DNA of 24,799 bases, from positions 1-24,799 of the forward strand of contig DOTB01000035.1 of NCBI GenBank assembly GCA_003513845.1. The letters run 5' to 3'. How positions within the stretch are numbered: position 1 is the first letter of the stretch; each line of letters begins with the position of its first letter. This document shows positions 15,214 to 23,752 of this stretch, piece by piece. The translations under genes and the position numbers were made by a program. The DNA is from Candidatus Atribacteria bacterium (lineage in GTDB: Bacteria > Atribacterota > Phoenicimicrobiia > Phoenicimicrobiales > Phoenicimicrobiaceae). The notes beneath the pieces are model-generated. The model was not told the DNA's origin, did not search any database, and was given only the letters and a program-made list of their open reading frames with translations.

Positions 15214-16563
15214 TTATGGTTTATTAAAATCAATTCTTTTTAAAATTTCTTCGCCTTGCTTAATACTTTCTCTAGTAAGCCCTTCTTCATCAACGGTAAG
15301 AATTTTTCCGTCTTCCATAATTACCTTTCCATTAATCATAACAGTTTCGACATTAGTGTTTTTTCCGCAGTAAACAATATTTTGAATCACCTTATTAACC
15401 GGAGCAGAATGAGCTTTGTTCAGATTAAGAATAATCAAATCTGCTAGTTTTCCTTCTTCAATCGTCCCCGCATTTATTCTCGCTGCTTTTGCCCCATTTT
15501 CTGTAGCCATTTTAAAGATTTCCGAGGCACTAAGCACTCCTGGTTCTTCAGAAAATACTTTTTGCAATAAGGATCCCATCCTCATTTCTTCAAACATATC
15601 TAATTGGTCATTAGAAGCTGGCCCATCTGTACCTAAGGCTACCGTAACTCCTTTTTTGAGCATTTTTGCTATAGGTGCAATCCCATCACTCAATTTCATA
15701 TTACTTTTGGGATTATAAACAAGTATCACACCTCTTCTAGCAGCTATATCGATCTCTTTATCGGTTAAATAAATACAATGAGCTGCTGAAATGGGACGTC
15801 TCAATAAATTTATCTTTTCTAAAAACTCAAGAGGGGTAGTCCCGAATTCTTTTAAAGCATCTTGATTCTCCCATTTTGTTTCAGAAATATGGATCTGAAG
15901 ACCTAAATTATATTCTTCAGTTTTTTCTACTACCCATTCCATTAATTCCGGGGTGCAGCAAAATAAGGTAGATGGTGCCAAAAAAACTTGGACTAAACCC
16001 TCGTCTGAATAATCTTGCTGCCATTCTTTTATATATTGTTCAATTTCTTCCTTCAGGATGTTATTATCGTGACAAAACTCTTTGGGGACCCAGCGGTTTG
16101 CTATCGTAAAAGCAGTAATTCCCCGCATGCCAATATCCTGCCAGGCTTTAGGAATCCCACCTACATTAAGATCCATGTCGATACAACAAGTTATTCCATT
16201 ATGAATCATCTCTATTGAGCTTAACATTGACCAGTAGTATCCAATCGCAGCATTATATTTTTTACAATCTTTATAAACTATATCTATAAAGGGGAATATT
16301 ACCTTCTCACACCAAGGAGTTAGGGTTAAATCATCTCGACATCCTCTTAGCATAGACTGATATAAATGAGTATGGGCATTTATCAATCCCGGCATAACTA
16401 CTTTTCTATCACCTTCAATAATTTTACAGTGAGAAGGTAAATCCTCTGGCAAAATATTGCCAATCTTTTTAATTTTATTGTCCTCAATTAGTATATCTTT
16501 ATCGTTAAGTATATGGTCGGCATCTTGGATCAAGGTACTTATGTTTTTAATCAAAATATCCAT
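15214..16563 (-). CDS. Amidohydrolase-superfamily deaminase (MtaD/SsnA/TrzN-like), copy A
   Basis: The 449 aa protein is a close paralogue of copy B with the same motif order: MPGLINAHTH (H64, H66), IHISETKW (H225, E228), AAHCIYLTD (H262), NPKSNMKLSDGIAP and GTDGPASND (D313). Both paralogues share the unusual stretch HTHL[YW]QSML[RK]G[CR]RDDL and NPKSNMKL, so they probably act on chemically related compounds. Chemistry is expected to be hydrolytic deamination at a heterocycle, with a divalent metal, in the cytoplasm. The ATG at 16563 follows AAAGGAA. It lies directly after importer A (68 nt), mirroring copy B near importer B. Against a pure S-adenosylhomocysteine salvage role is the lack of any methionine-cycle gene nearby. 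Confidence 0.87.
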   Translation of the reverse strand: MDILIKNISTLIQDADHILNDKDILIEDNKIKKIGNILPEDLPSHCKIIEGDRKVVMPGLINAHTHLYQSMLRGCRDDLTLTPWCEKVIFPFIDIVYKDCKKYNAAIGYYWSMLSSIEMIHNGITCCIDMDLNVGGIPKAWQDIGMRGITAFTIANRWVPKEFCHDNNILKEEIEQYIKEWQQDYSDEGLVQVFLAPSTLFCCTPELMEWVVEKTEEYNLGLQIHISETKWENQDALKEFGTTPLEFLEKINLLRRPISAAHCIYLTDKEIDIAARRGVILVYNPKSNMKLSDGIAPIAKMLKKGVTVALGTDGPASNDQLDMFEEMRMGSLLQKVFSEEPGVLSASEIFKMATENGAKAARINAGTIEEGKLADLIILNLNKAHSAPVNKVIQNIVYCGKNTNVETVMINGKVIMEDGKILTVDEEGLTRESIKQGEEILKRIDFNKP

Positions 16564-16631
16564 AATTATTCCTTTTTTAACAATTATTAATTTTTAGTAT
16601 AAGACTAAATATTTAGAAAATAATATTTTTC

Positions 16632-17561
16632 TTAATCTTTTACAAATGGCCTACCCAATGCACTCGGACCTCTTACCTTGCCGACTACACCGATTAACGC
16701 GGCAATAGTCAAAACATAGGGTAACATTTGCACTATCTGGATAGGTATTTTTACTCCCAACACTTGTAATTGTAATACCAAACCAAGCCCTGCTCCAAAA
16801 ACTAATGAGGCCCCTAACGTTCCCCACGGTGTATATTTACCAAAAATAATTACGGCTAAAGCAAGCCAACCTCTGCCGTCAGTAATATTTTCTGAAAAAC
16901 GAGTAACTTGAGTTAAAGTTAAAAACGCTCCACCAGTAGCAGCTAATATTCCACTAATAATTGCTGCTATATATCGAATTAAATATACATTTATCCCAGC
17001 AGAATTAGCAGTTTCAGGACTTTCTCCTACAGCAAGGAGACCTAAACCGTAAGTAGTTTTGTAAAAGAACCAATTTATCAAGATAACTAATAAAATTGCT
17101 AAATAAGTTAGAAAATTATGTTTAAAAAAAATTTCACCTAGAAAAGGCAATGTACTTAAAAAGGGGATATTTATCGAGGAAAAATTTGCTATCCGCGTGG
17201 TATCAGAAACCAACCCACTATTGCAAAGCAGGCGGAAAAAGAATCCAGTCAGACCTAGAATAAAAAAATTTATTCCTAAACCTATTACTAATTGATTTCC
17301 CCCCAAAGATACTGTTACATAGGCAAGCAACAGCCCTAATAGAGCTCCCCCTATTATTGCCGTCAAAAGACCTATCCATAAACTATCGGTTACTAAAACT
17401 CCATAGAAACCTAAAAAAGCACCTATTAACATCATTCCTTCTAGCCCCATATTAAATACACCAGATTTAAATAATATAAGGCCACCCAATGCTGCATAAA
17501 GTAGAGGGATAGATAACCTGATCGACATTGCAAACCAAGATGCCAAAGTGGATAAGTTCAT
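16632..17561 (-). CDS. ABC transporter permease (BMP-type importer A, second permease, NupQ-like)
   Basis: The 309 aa polytopic membrane protein carries the family signature FKSGVFNMGLEGMMLIGAFLG near the N-terminus (key part NMGLEGMML) and NITDGRGWLALAVIIFGK in the C-terminal third. Its length fits NupQ/YufQ-like permeases. The ATG at 17561 directly abuts the TAA of permease A1, with AGGAGG inside the upstream gene, so the two are translationally coupled. Sequence and order match permease B2, although the two importers are clearly diverged. It forms the channel with permease A1. Confidence 0.9.
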   Translation of the reverse strand: MNLSTLASWFAMSIRLSIPLLYAALGGLILFKSGVFNMGLEGMMLIGAFLGFYGVLVTDSLWIGLLTAIIGGALLGLLLAYVTVSLGGNQLVIGLGINFFILGLTGFFFRLLCNSGLVSDTTRIANFSSINIPFLSTLPFLGEIFFKHNFLTYLAILLVILINWFFYKTTYGLGLLAVGESPETANSAGINVYLIRYIAAIISGILAATGGAFLTLTQVTRFSENITDGRGWLALAVIIFGKYTPWGTLGASLVFGAGLGLVLQLQVLGVKIPIQIVQMLPYVLTIAALIGVVGKVRGPSALGRPFVKD

Positions 17562-18635
17562 TTATGCTCTTCCTCCTATTAGATTAGCAGAAATCTTGTT
17601 ACTTAAATATTCGCTTGCCGTAACTAAAATCATAATTATTCCTTCGATAGCCCAGGATATAGGTAAGGGCACACCAACTCCTCTCTGCATAGCTCCTGCC
17701 CCTACCCGCAAAAACGCAAATAAAAATGTAGTTAGAATAATCCCTAAAGGATTATTCCTGGCCATTACTGCTGCACCGATACCCTCGAAACCATAACCAG
17801 GAGAGAGGGCAGGTATTAATCGGTATTGTGTCCCCATTACTATACTCGTGCCAGCCAGACCGGATAATCCTCCCGATATAATAATTACAGTCATAGTACC
17901 TTTTATTATGTTAATACCAGCGTGATTAGCTGCTTCTAAATTTTCTCCTATTGCCCTTACTTCGTAGCCAGCTGGAGAACGAAATAGAAAAATGTAAACA
18001 ATAATTGCAATCAACAAAGCTAATATTACTCCAAGATTTATTTGAGTATTAGGAATTATTTTAGGGAAATATGCAGATCTAGCAATTTTCTCGGATTGAC
18101 TAATATAAGAATTAGCCGGCTTAAGAAAATACATCACAATAAAGTTTATTAAAAGAATAGACAAATAACTAAGCATAATTGTGTTAAGAATTTCATCTGC
18201 ACCTAATTTAATTTTTAATATCCCAGCAATCCAACACCAAAAAGCCCCGCCTATAAAACCGGCTAATAATGCCAACGGAATATGAATAAAAGCCGGTAAC
18301 CCTTGAATATAAATTCCCACTAAAGCCCCGGTCAGTGCCCCAAAATAAAGCTGCCCTTCTTGACCCACATTAAAAAACCCTCCTTTGAAAGCTACTGCAA
18401 AGCTCAGGGCACAAAAAATTAAGGGTACAAAGTGAGTAAAAACTTCGCTAAAAAGACGGAGGTTACCAAAAATACTATATAGCATATAATTATAAGCTTC
18501 CCACGGATTAATACCCGCCAAGAATATAAGTACTGCTCCTAGAAACAGAGCTATAAAAAAAGCACCAAAAGGAATAATTGTGATAAATACTTTATTGTAT
18601 CTCTCCTGCTTAATTCTAATGCTACCATCTTCCAT
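17562..18635 (-). CDS. ABC transporter permease (BMP-type importer A, first permease, NupP-like)
   Basis: The 357 aa inner-membrane protein begins with a short charged N-terminus, then a long hydrophobic segment around residues 15-40 and the motif FFNVGQEGQLYFGALTGA, characteristic of this permease class. Further on, AIGENLEAANHAGI is the cytoplasmic coupling helix region and PGYGFEGIGAAVMARNNP the family C-terminal motif. The ATG at 18635 lies 92 nt after the binding-protein gene, with AAGGATGG at a long spacing, and a 14 bp hairpin fills the gap. It ends immediately before permease A2. Confidence 0.9.
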   Translation of the reverse strand: MEDGSIRIKQERYNKVFITIIPFGAFFIALFLGAVLIFLAGINPWEAYNYMLYSIFGNLRLFSEVFTHFVPLIFCALSFAVAFKGGFFNVGQEGQLYFGALTGALVGIYIQGLPAFIHIPLALLAGFIGGAFWCWIAGILKIKLGADEILNTIMLSYLSILLINFIVMYFLKPANSYISQSEKIARSAYFPKIIPNTQINLGVILALLIAIIVYIFLFRSPAGYEVRAIGENLEAANHAGINIIKGTMTVIIISGGLSGLAGTSIVMGTQYRLIPALSPGYGFEGIGAAVMARNNPLGIILTTFLFAFLRVGAGAMQRGVGVPLPISWAIEGIIMILVTASEYLSNKISANLIGGRA

Positions 18636-18669
18636 TGCTGGCTTTCACCATCCTTTTTATATCGATTAT

Positions 18670-18717
18670 ACCTAGCGAATAGGGCGTAATAGATAGTTCT
18701 AGTCCTATTCGCTAGGT
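18670..18717 (-). other. Perfect 14 bp intercistronic hairpin between binding-protein and permease genes of importer A
   Basis: ACCTAGCGAATAGG (18670-18683) is exactly repeated in inverse at 18704-18717, with a 20 nt loop. In the minus-strand RNA it follows the BMP gene stop by 10 nt and is not followed by a U tract. This fits an RNA-stability or processing element that gives more binding protein than permease, as described for other ABC operons such as malE-malF; a full terminator is unlikely because the permease genes lie directly downstream. Confidence 0.7.
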
Positions 18718-18727
18718 TATTACAAAT

Positions 18728-19738
18728 TTAGAATTTAACGTTTTGCTTGGTAAGTTCTTCTCGTATTTGTTCTATAGTTATGTTTCCCTCAATGATTTCT
18801 TGCCTTAATTCCATTATTTTTTCTTCACCATTCTCTGGCAATTTGTCCTTTAATGAGGGATTAAAAACTATATCCTCTGCTCCATCTTTTATTCCCTTTA
18901 TTACGTTGCCACCCTTTAAAGTGCCGTTTATCATATCTTTAATTGCTCCATATACCAAATATTCTGTAGGAGCTATTGCACTAGCAATAACTGTTTGAGG
19001 GGCTAGGTACGACATATCTTCCACAGCACCAATTGCCCAGATTCCTGACTCTTCGCACACCTGAAGAACTGCTCGATTTATTACTCCACACTGAGAATAA
19101 ATAACATCTACCCCCTCTTTTACCAATGCCTTAGCTAACTCTTTCCCTTTTACTGTGTCGTCCCAACTCCCCACAAAAGTAGTAATAACTTCAACTTCCG
19201 GATTAATCTTTCTGGCCCCATATATAAAAGCAGCATTTAGAAATTCATGGGCTATAGGACTATCATGTGAAATCATAAAACCTACCTTGTTAGTTTTGGT
19301 CATTAAACCTGCTACTGCTCCGGCCAAGCAATTTGCCTCCCAATTAGTCCCACTCACTACAGCCACATTATCAGCTGATTCATAACCGTAAATTACTGCG
19401 AACATTATATCGGGGTATTCCTCTGCTACTTCAATGGTGGGCTCAATATAATCCATTTCATGGACAATAATAAGGTCATACCCCTCTGCTGCATAACCTC
19501 TTAGTGCTTCTTTTATTTCACCAGCAGAAACATTTTCTTGATAACTAATCTCTATATCAAAATCTTCCTTGGCTTTCATTAAACCATCGTACCCACTTTT
19601 AGTCCACCCTTCGCTAGTTATAGGTTGAGGAAATATTACGGCAACTTTTAAAGGTTCAGCTAAAGCAAAAGTACTAAACCCTATTAATAGGACAAATGCT
19701 AAAATAAATACCCCTGAAAACAATTTATTCTTCCCCAT
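18728..19738 (-). CDS. BMP-family (PnrA/Med-like) ABC transporter substrate-binding protein, importer A
   Basis: The 336 aa protein has a classical signal peptide ending ALA (predicted cleavage after residue 27) and no lipobox Cys. The Bmp fold is shown by KVAVIFPQPITSEGWTKSGY, EMDYIEPTIEVAEEYPDIMF, TNWEANCLAGAVAGLM, FVGSWDDTVKGKELA and EGVDVIYSQCG, each a family landmark. It would bind substrate in the periplasm and deliver it to permeases A1 and A2. The ATG at 19738 has AAGGAG upstream. It lies 70 nt after the ATPase and before a strong hairpin. It is clearly diverged from the importer B protein, so the two may differ in ligand. Confidence 0.9.
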   Translation of the reverse strand: MGKNKLFSGVFILAFVLLIGFSTFALAEPLKVAVIFPQPITSEGWTKSGYDGLMKAKEDFDIEISYQENVSAGEIKEALRGYAAEGYDLIIVHEMDYIEPTIEVAEEYPDIMFAVIYGYESADNVAVVSGTNWEANCLAGAVAGLMTKTNKVGFMISHDSPIAHEFLNAAFIYGARKINPEVEVITTFVGSWDDTVKGKELAKALVKEGVDVIYSQCGVINRAVLQVCEESGIWAIGAVEDMSYLAPQTVIASAIAPTEYLVYGAIKDMINGTLKGGNVIKGIKDGAEDIVFNPSLKDKLPENGEEKIMELRQEIIEGNITIEQIREELTKQNVKF

Positions 19739-19808
19739 TTTTCTCTCTCCTTTTTAATTTGTTTTTTACTCTCTCAATTTTTACTATGAACTTTAAAAGT
19801 TATACATT

Positions 19809-21347
19809 TTATCCATCTACCACCTCCTTTTCGAGATATTTTACTCCCGCCATCATCAAACCAATTTCTCCGACGTCTGCCTTTCTCGGATCTACTTCTC
19901 CCATAATCTCTCCCTCATATATAACCGCTATCCGGTCAGAAAGACTCATTATTTCATCTAAATCTGTAGAAAATAATAAAATTGCCACACCTTTATCTCT
20001 TTCGTCTAAAAGCTTATTATGTACAAATTCGCATGCTCCCACATCTAAACCTTGGGTTGGCTCCATTACTATGAGCAGTTTTGGACATTTGCTTAATTCT
20101 CTCCCCAATACCACTTTCTGTTGATTTCCACCGGATAATTTACTTGCTTGAACAAGATGAGAAGGCGTCTTAATATCATAAGCTACAATTATCTTCTTAG
20201 AATAGTCATTAATGTATGGAACATTCAAAAATAGGCCACGCTTAAAAGGAGGTAAATAGTAGTCTTTTAAAATAAGGTTTTCTGCAATAGTAAAATTTAG
20301 AATTAATCCATACCTTTTTCTATCTGCTGGGATATAAGATAACCCCTGCTCATATAATCTTCGCGGGCTACTACTGCTAACCTCTTGCCCTAACATTTTT
20401 ATATTACCTGAATCAATTTTTTGTAACCGACAAATCGCGTCTGCTAATTCTCTTTGACCATTTCCGTCTACTCCCGCAATTCCTAATATCTCACCACTTC
20501 GAGCACTTAAAGATATATTTTTTAAAAGTCTCAATCCTTTTTTATTTTTCATGGAAATATCTTCTAAACATAAAACTTCTCTCCCTGGTTGAACATCCTT
20601 CTTTTTAATAGTGAAAGAAATCTCTCTCCCTACCATTAATTTGGAAAGTTCTTGAAAGTTAGTCTCTAATTTTTTCTTTGTCCCCACAACTTTACCATCT
20701 CTTAAAACTGTAATCCGATCGCTTATTTGCATAACTTCTTTTAATTTATGAGAAATAAAGATAATGGTACAACCTTGCTCTTTTAAAGCTAATAGATCTT
20801 TAAACAAATTCTGTGCTTCTTGGGGGGTAAGGACTGAAGTAGGTTCATCTAAAATTAAAAGGTCTGCTCCTTGGTAAAGAGCTTTTAGGATTTCTACTTT
20901 CTGTTGGGTCCCTACGCTTAAATTCTCTACAGGTACATCCAAATCTAATTTAATATTAAATCTTTCAGCAACTCTCAAAATTTTTTCGTGAAGTTTTTCT
21001 TTTTCTAAGAGAGGGGGCTTTTCGGAAGGTTGTCCTAAAATAATATTTTCAAAGACTGTAAATCTAGGAATAAGCATGAAACGTTGATGAATCATTCCTA
21101 TTCCTAAATTTATGGCATCTCTGGGAGAGTGTATTTTTACCTCCTCACCTTTAAATATAATTTCCCCTTTATCGGGCTTATAAAGCCCATATAAAATGTT
21201 CATTAAAGTGGTCTTACCAGCTCCATTTTCGCCTAATAAGCTATGAATTTCGCCTTTAAATATATCTAAACTAATATGATCATTAGCAATTACACCAGGG
21301 AAAATTTTAGTAATCTCTTTTAAACTTAAAATAATTTCCTGAACCAT
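19809..21347 (-). CDS. ABC transporter ATPase with two nucleotide-binding domains (importer A, NupO/YufO-like)
   Basis: The 512 aa duplicated ATPase has Walker A GENGAGKTT (39-47), Q-loop MIHQRF, signature LSVGTQQ (143-149) and Walker B LLILDEP (163-169) in domain 1. Domain 2 has a degenerate P-loop GVDGNGQ (292-298), LSGGNQQ (404-410) and LLIVMEPTQGLD (424-435). This is the standard layout of ATPases in BMP-type nucleoside importers. The ATG at 21347 has TGAGG about 10 nt upstream. It is the first importer A gene, 44 nt after the iron-sulfur flavoprotein gene. It powers permeases A1 and A2 from the cytoplasmic face. Confidence 0.92.
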   Translation of the reverse strand: MVQEIILSLKEITKIFPGVIANDHISLDIFKGEIHSLLGENGAGKTTLMNILYGLYKPDKGEIIFKGEEVKIHSPRDAINLGIGMIHQRFMLIPRFTVFENIILGQPSEKPPLLEKEKLHEKILRVAERFNIKLDLDVPVENLSVGTQQKVEILKALYQGADLLILDEPTSVLTPQEAQNLFKDLLALKEQGCTIIFISHKLKEVMQISDRITVLRDGKVVGTKKKLETNFQELSKLMVGREISFTIKKKDVQPGREVLCLEDISMKNKKGLRLLKNISLSARSGEILGIAGVDGNGQRELADAICRLQKIDSGNIKMLGQEVSSSSPRRLYEQGLSYIPADRKRYGLILNFTIAENLILKDYYLPPFKRGLFLNVPYINDYSKKIIVAYDIKTPSHLVQASKLSGGNQQKVVLGRELSKCPKLLIVMEPTQGLDVGACEFVHNKLLDERDKGVAILLFSTDLDEIMSLSDRIAVIYEGEIMGEVDPRKADVGEIGLMMAGVKYLEKEVVDG

Positions 21348-21391
21348 ATAAGTTCTACCTCATTTTTAATAAATATTTTATCGATCAAATG

Positions 21392-22105
21392 CTAGCGATG
21401 AACAAATTTTTCAATCCTGCGGTCTAATTCTTTTTGATTGGAGAAACCAGCCAAAATGGCTCCTTCTATTGGTTCGGTTAAATTTGCTAATCCAACTTTA
21501 AGAATCTTGGCAATTAAAGCCACTCTTCTCCCTACTATTCTTACAGAATCCATACCTTCGTTGTCTTCTTTAGCTCCTTGCTCTTTTTTATCATTAGACC
21601 AAACAGCTGCCCCATTATAAGCAAAAATACCCCCGCTCACTACAGTCATTCCAGTGCAAAAAAAGAAATTATCCAAAGCTTCCAAGGTAGTTTCTTGGCC
21701 ACCATTTCTCGTCCCTCCAACTGCAATTGCGCCGCCAACCTTAGTAGCCCAATGACCCTTAGTTATATAACCTCCTAGAGGGCGTAAACGATTAAGAAAA
21801 GCCTGCATTTGAGCAGTAACATTCATTTGATAGACCGGGGAACCGAGAATAAAACCGTCTGCCTCAAGAATGATGTCGTAGTAATCGCGCATATTATCAG
21901 TAAAGGTAGGACAATAATTTAATTGTTCTTTAATACATCGGTTACAGTGAATACAAGGATGAATTTCCTTCCCTTTTAAATCAATAAATTCAGTACTAAC
22001 ACCGGAAATATCGGTTGCAGATAAGAGCGCTTCTCGAACACAATATTGTGTCGCCCCTTTGCGTGGGCTTCCACTTACTCCTAATATTTTAATCTGTATA
22101 TTCAC
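21392..22105 (-). CDS. NADPH-dependent FMN reductase / iron-sulfur flavoprotein (Isf-type)
   Basis: The 237 aa protein has a flavodoxin-like fold with the FMN phosphate loop GSPRKGAT (12-19). It carries the compact cluster motif CX2CX2CX7C (C51, C54, C57, C65), the hallmark of iron-sulfur flavoproteins that ligate one [4Fe-4S] beside FMN, plus LGSPVYQMNVTAQM and GGTRNGGQETT. In methanogens Isf moves electrons from ferredoxin or reduces O2 and H2O2. The length is slightly above the usual 190-200 aa because of a C-terminal extension. The start is a GTG at 22105 with AAGGAGG about 11 nt upstream. It is the first structural gene of the cluster and could supply reduced FMN or connect the dehydrogenase to ferredoxin. 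Confidence 0.85.
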   Translation of the reverse strand: MNIQIKILGVSGSPRKGATQYCVREALLSATDISGVSTEFIDLKGKEIHPCIHCNRCIKEQLNYCPTFTDNMRDYYDIILEADGFILGSPVYQMNVTAQMQAFLNRLRPLGGYITKGHWATKVGGAIAVGGTRNGGQETTLEALDNFFFCTGMTVVSGGIFAYNGAAVWSNDKKEQGAKEDNEGMDSVRIVGRRVALIAKILKVGLANLTEPIEGAILAGFSNQKELDRRIEKFVHR

Positions 22106-22172
22106 TCACCTAAAAACCTCCTTAAATCTTGGTTGTTTTGTTGTAACTAAAAAGAAAAACATGATTACCTGT

Positions 22173-22185
22173 CAAGATATTCAAG
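22173..22185 (+). repeat. 13 bp direct repeat, left copy
   Basis: CAAGATATTCAAG occurs here and again, exactly, at 23753-23765, on either side of the transposase gene. In both copies it is followed after 8-9 variable bases by a run of C and then TGAAA. The surrounding TTGACA on the minus strand (22170-22175) overlaps this copy and could be a -35 box for the flavoprotein gene, but no good -10 box follows. Confidence 0.7.
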
Positions 22186-22197
22186 GGGCTTCGCCCC
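22185..22197. other. GC-rich mini-hairpin GGGGC-TTC-GCCCC
   Basis: A 5 bp G+C stem with a 3 nt loop in an otherwise AT-rich spacer, followed by a second C run (22204-22208). It lies in the 192 bp between the flavoprotein gene and the transposase start. It is a plausible end-structure of the insertion element; the right-hand repeat copy lacks the stem. Confidence 0.4.
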
Positions 22198-22297
22198 CTG
22201 AAACCCCCTTCTTAAATGTGTTTCTTATATCCTTATTTTGTTACGAATACCAGACTATTATTTGCTTTTCCCAGTGTTCTTTTGTATAATTTGTTTC

Positions 22298-23513
22298 ATG
22301 GAACAAACCTTTTCCTACAGGTTCTCAATAAAACAAATCTTTCAAGAACACTGGGACGATTATCTTTCTTCACCTCAAAACTCAGTCCCTGATTATGTCG
22401 TCTCTACCGTTAATAAAATGCTTAATTGTAGAAATCCTCAAAAGCTTGGCTATCACAAGTATGCCTGCCCTGATCATCCCGAGGAGTATATTGTTGTTCC
22501 TCATTCCTGTAAAAGCCGATTCTGTAATACTTGTGGGAAAATTCTAACCGACCAATGGATCGCTAAAGTTGAAAAGGATTTCCCACCATCATCTTTTCAT
22601 CATATATGTTTTACTATACCAGATTCCTTACGGTTGCTTCTGGATAAAAATAGATTCTTGCTCAACTGCCTTTTTCGTTGCTGCCTCAAAAACCATTCTC
22701 TCTTACTCCAAAGAAAGACATTTCCTGCCAGCAATTATTTGTGCTTTACACACCTTTGGTAGAAACCTGAAATTCAATCCTCATATCCATTTGCTCTCCA
22801 CCACTGGTGGACTTTACCTTAAAAATAATCAAGTAAGAAAAAAATGGAAACACTCAGCATACCTACCATTTGTAATGCTTCACAAAAGGTGGCGATATCT
22901 TTTGATAGATGAACTCAAAAAATCTATCAGAAATTATCTCAAGAAAAACCCTAACTGTGGTGAACTCTCTGTTTTCTCTCACCCGGGAGTGCTGGACAGT
23001 TTTTTTAGTCCACTCCTTAAGATTAATTGGTATGTCCACGACAGTGAAGAACTGGACTATAAAAACTTCACCGTCTCCTATATCGGTCGCTACACCAAAA
23101 GACCGCCTCTTGGTGAATCCAGAATTCTGCAGGTCAGTAAAATTGTTCAAGCAGAAGGTATCTGGGTAACCTTCTCTTACCAAGAAAGAAATCAAAATCC
23201 AGTCAGGTGGTCCGTTCCGGTGGAGAGATTTATGGAACTTTTAATCCAACATATCCTACCAGATAATTTCCGACAAATACGGTATTATGGTATTCTGGCT
23301 AACCGAGTTAAAACTTCTCTTAAAGAAATATTCCTAAAACTCTTAAAAAGAAAGAGATATTCCCTGGAGGTTCTCCCCTGGAGAGAAAGACAAAAACTAT
23401 ACCGTGGTTCCGACCCACTTTTATGCCCAAAGTGTGGAAAACAAATGAAACTGGTAGAAATTGCTACCTTCTCTCAAAAAGCAAAATCGTTAACCTACTT
23501 CCAACCACCATAA
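22298..23513 (+). pseudogene. IS91-family transposase, split by a +1 frameshift
   Basis: The first part (ATG at 22298, 154 aa, ending 22762) has the zinc-binding N-terminus of IS91/IS801 transposases: YACPDH and HSCKSRFCNTCGK (C57, C71, C76, C79). The second part, in the +1 frame, continues the same protein from about 22677, with VAASKTILSYSKERHF, then HTFGRNLKFNPHIHLL (HUH motif), YIGRYTKRPPLGESR (YxxxY, the two catalytic tyrosines) and a C-terminal CPKCGKQMKL. The switch falls at a T5 run (22671-22675), consistent with a one-base indel or slippage. Otherwise the gene is full-length, so it was lost recently, is rescued by frameshifting, or carries a sequence error. Rolling-circle Y2 transposition is family knowledge. 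Confidence 0.85.
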
Positions 23514-23568
23514 CTTAATATTCCGTTTATCAAAGAACAGTTTGTTAAATTTTAGAGCACGAAACCTG

Positions 23569-23587
23569 TCCTGACGATAGGTCAGGA
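23569..23587 (+). other. Hairpin downstream of the transposase
   Basis: TCCTGAC (23569-23575) and GTCAGGA (23581-23587) form a perfect 7 bp stem with a 5 nt loop. IS91-like elements carry a hairpin next to the nicking site at this side of the transposase gene, so this is a candidate part of that end. No U tract follows, which argues against a terminator. Confidence 0.35.
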
Positions 23588-23752
23588 TTTGCTATGGGAT
23601 CGTTTTGTCTCTTTTAAAAAAATCCTATAAATTCTGCAACCTTTCTTACTGTCAGTTACACTTTTTTCTTTTAATGTATTTAAAAAATGTTATTAACTAT
23701 CAAAAAAATTTTTATTTTGTTATTTTCTCGCTTTTTTGAAATTCCGATACTG

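Noticed and set aside
22106..22297. Promoter for the flavoprotein-importer A operon using TTGACA at 22170-22175.
   Set aside because: No acceptable -10 box at 16-18 bp; only weak T-rich sequence follows.
22863..23195. 110-residue minus-strand frame inside the transposase gene.
   Set aside because: It is antisense to the conserved catalytic region and has no independent support.
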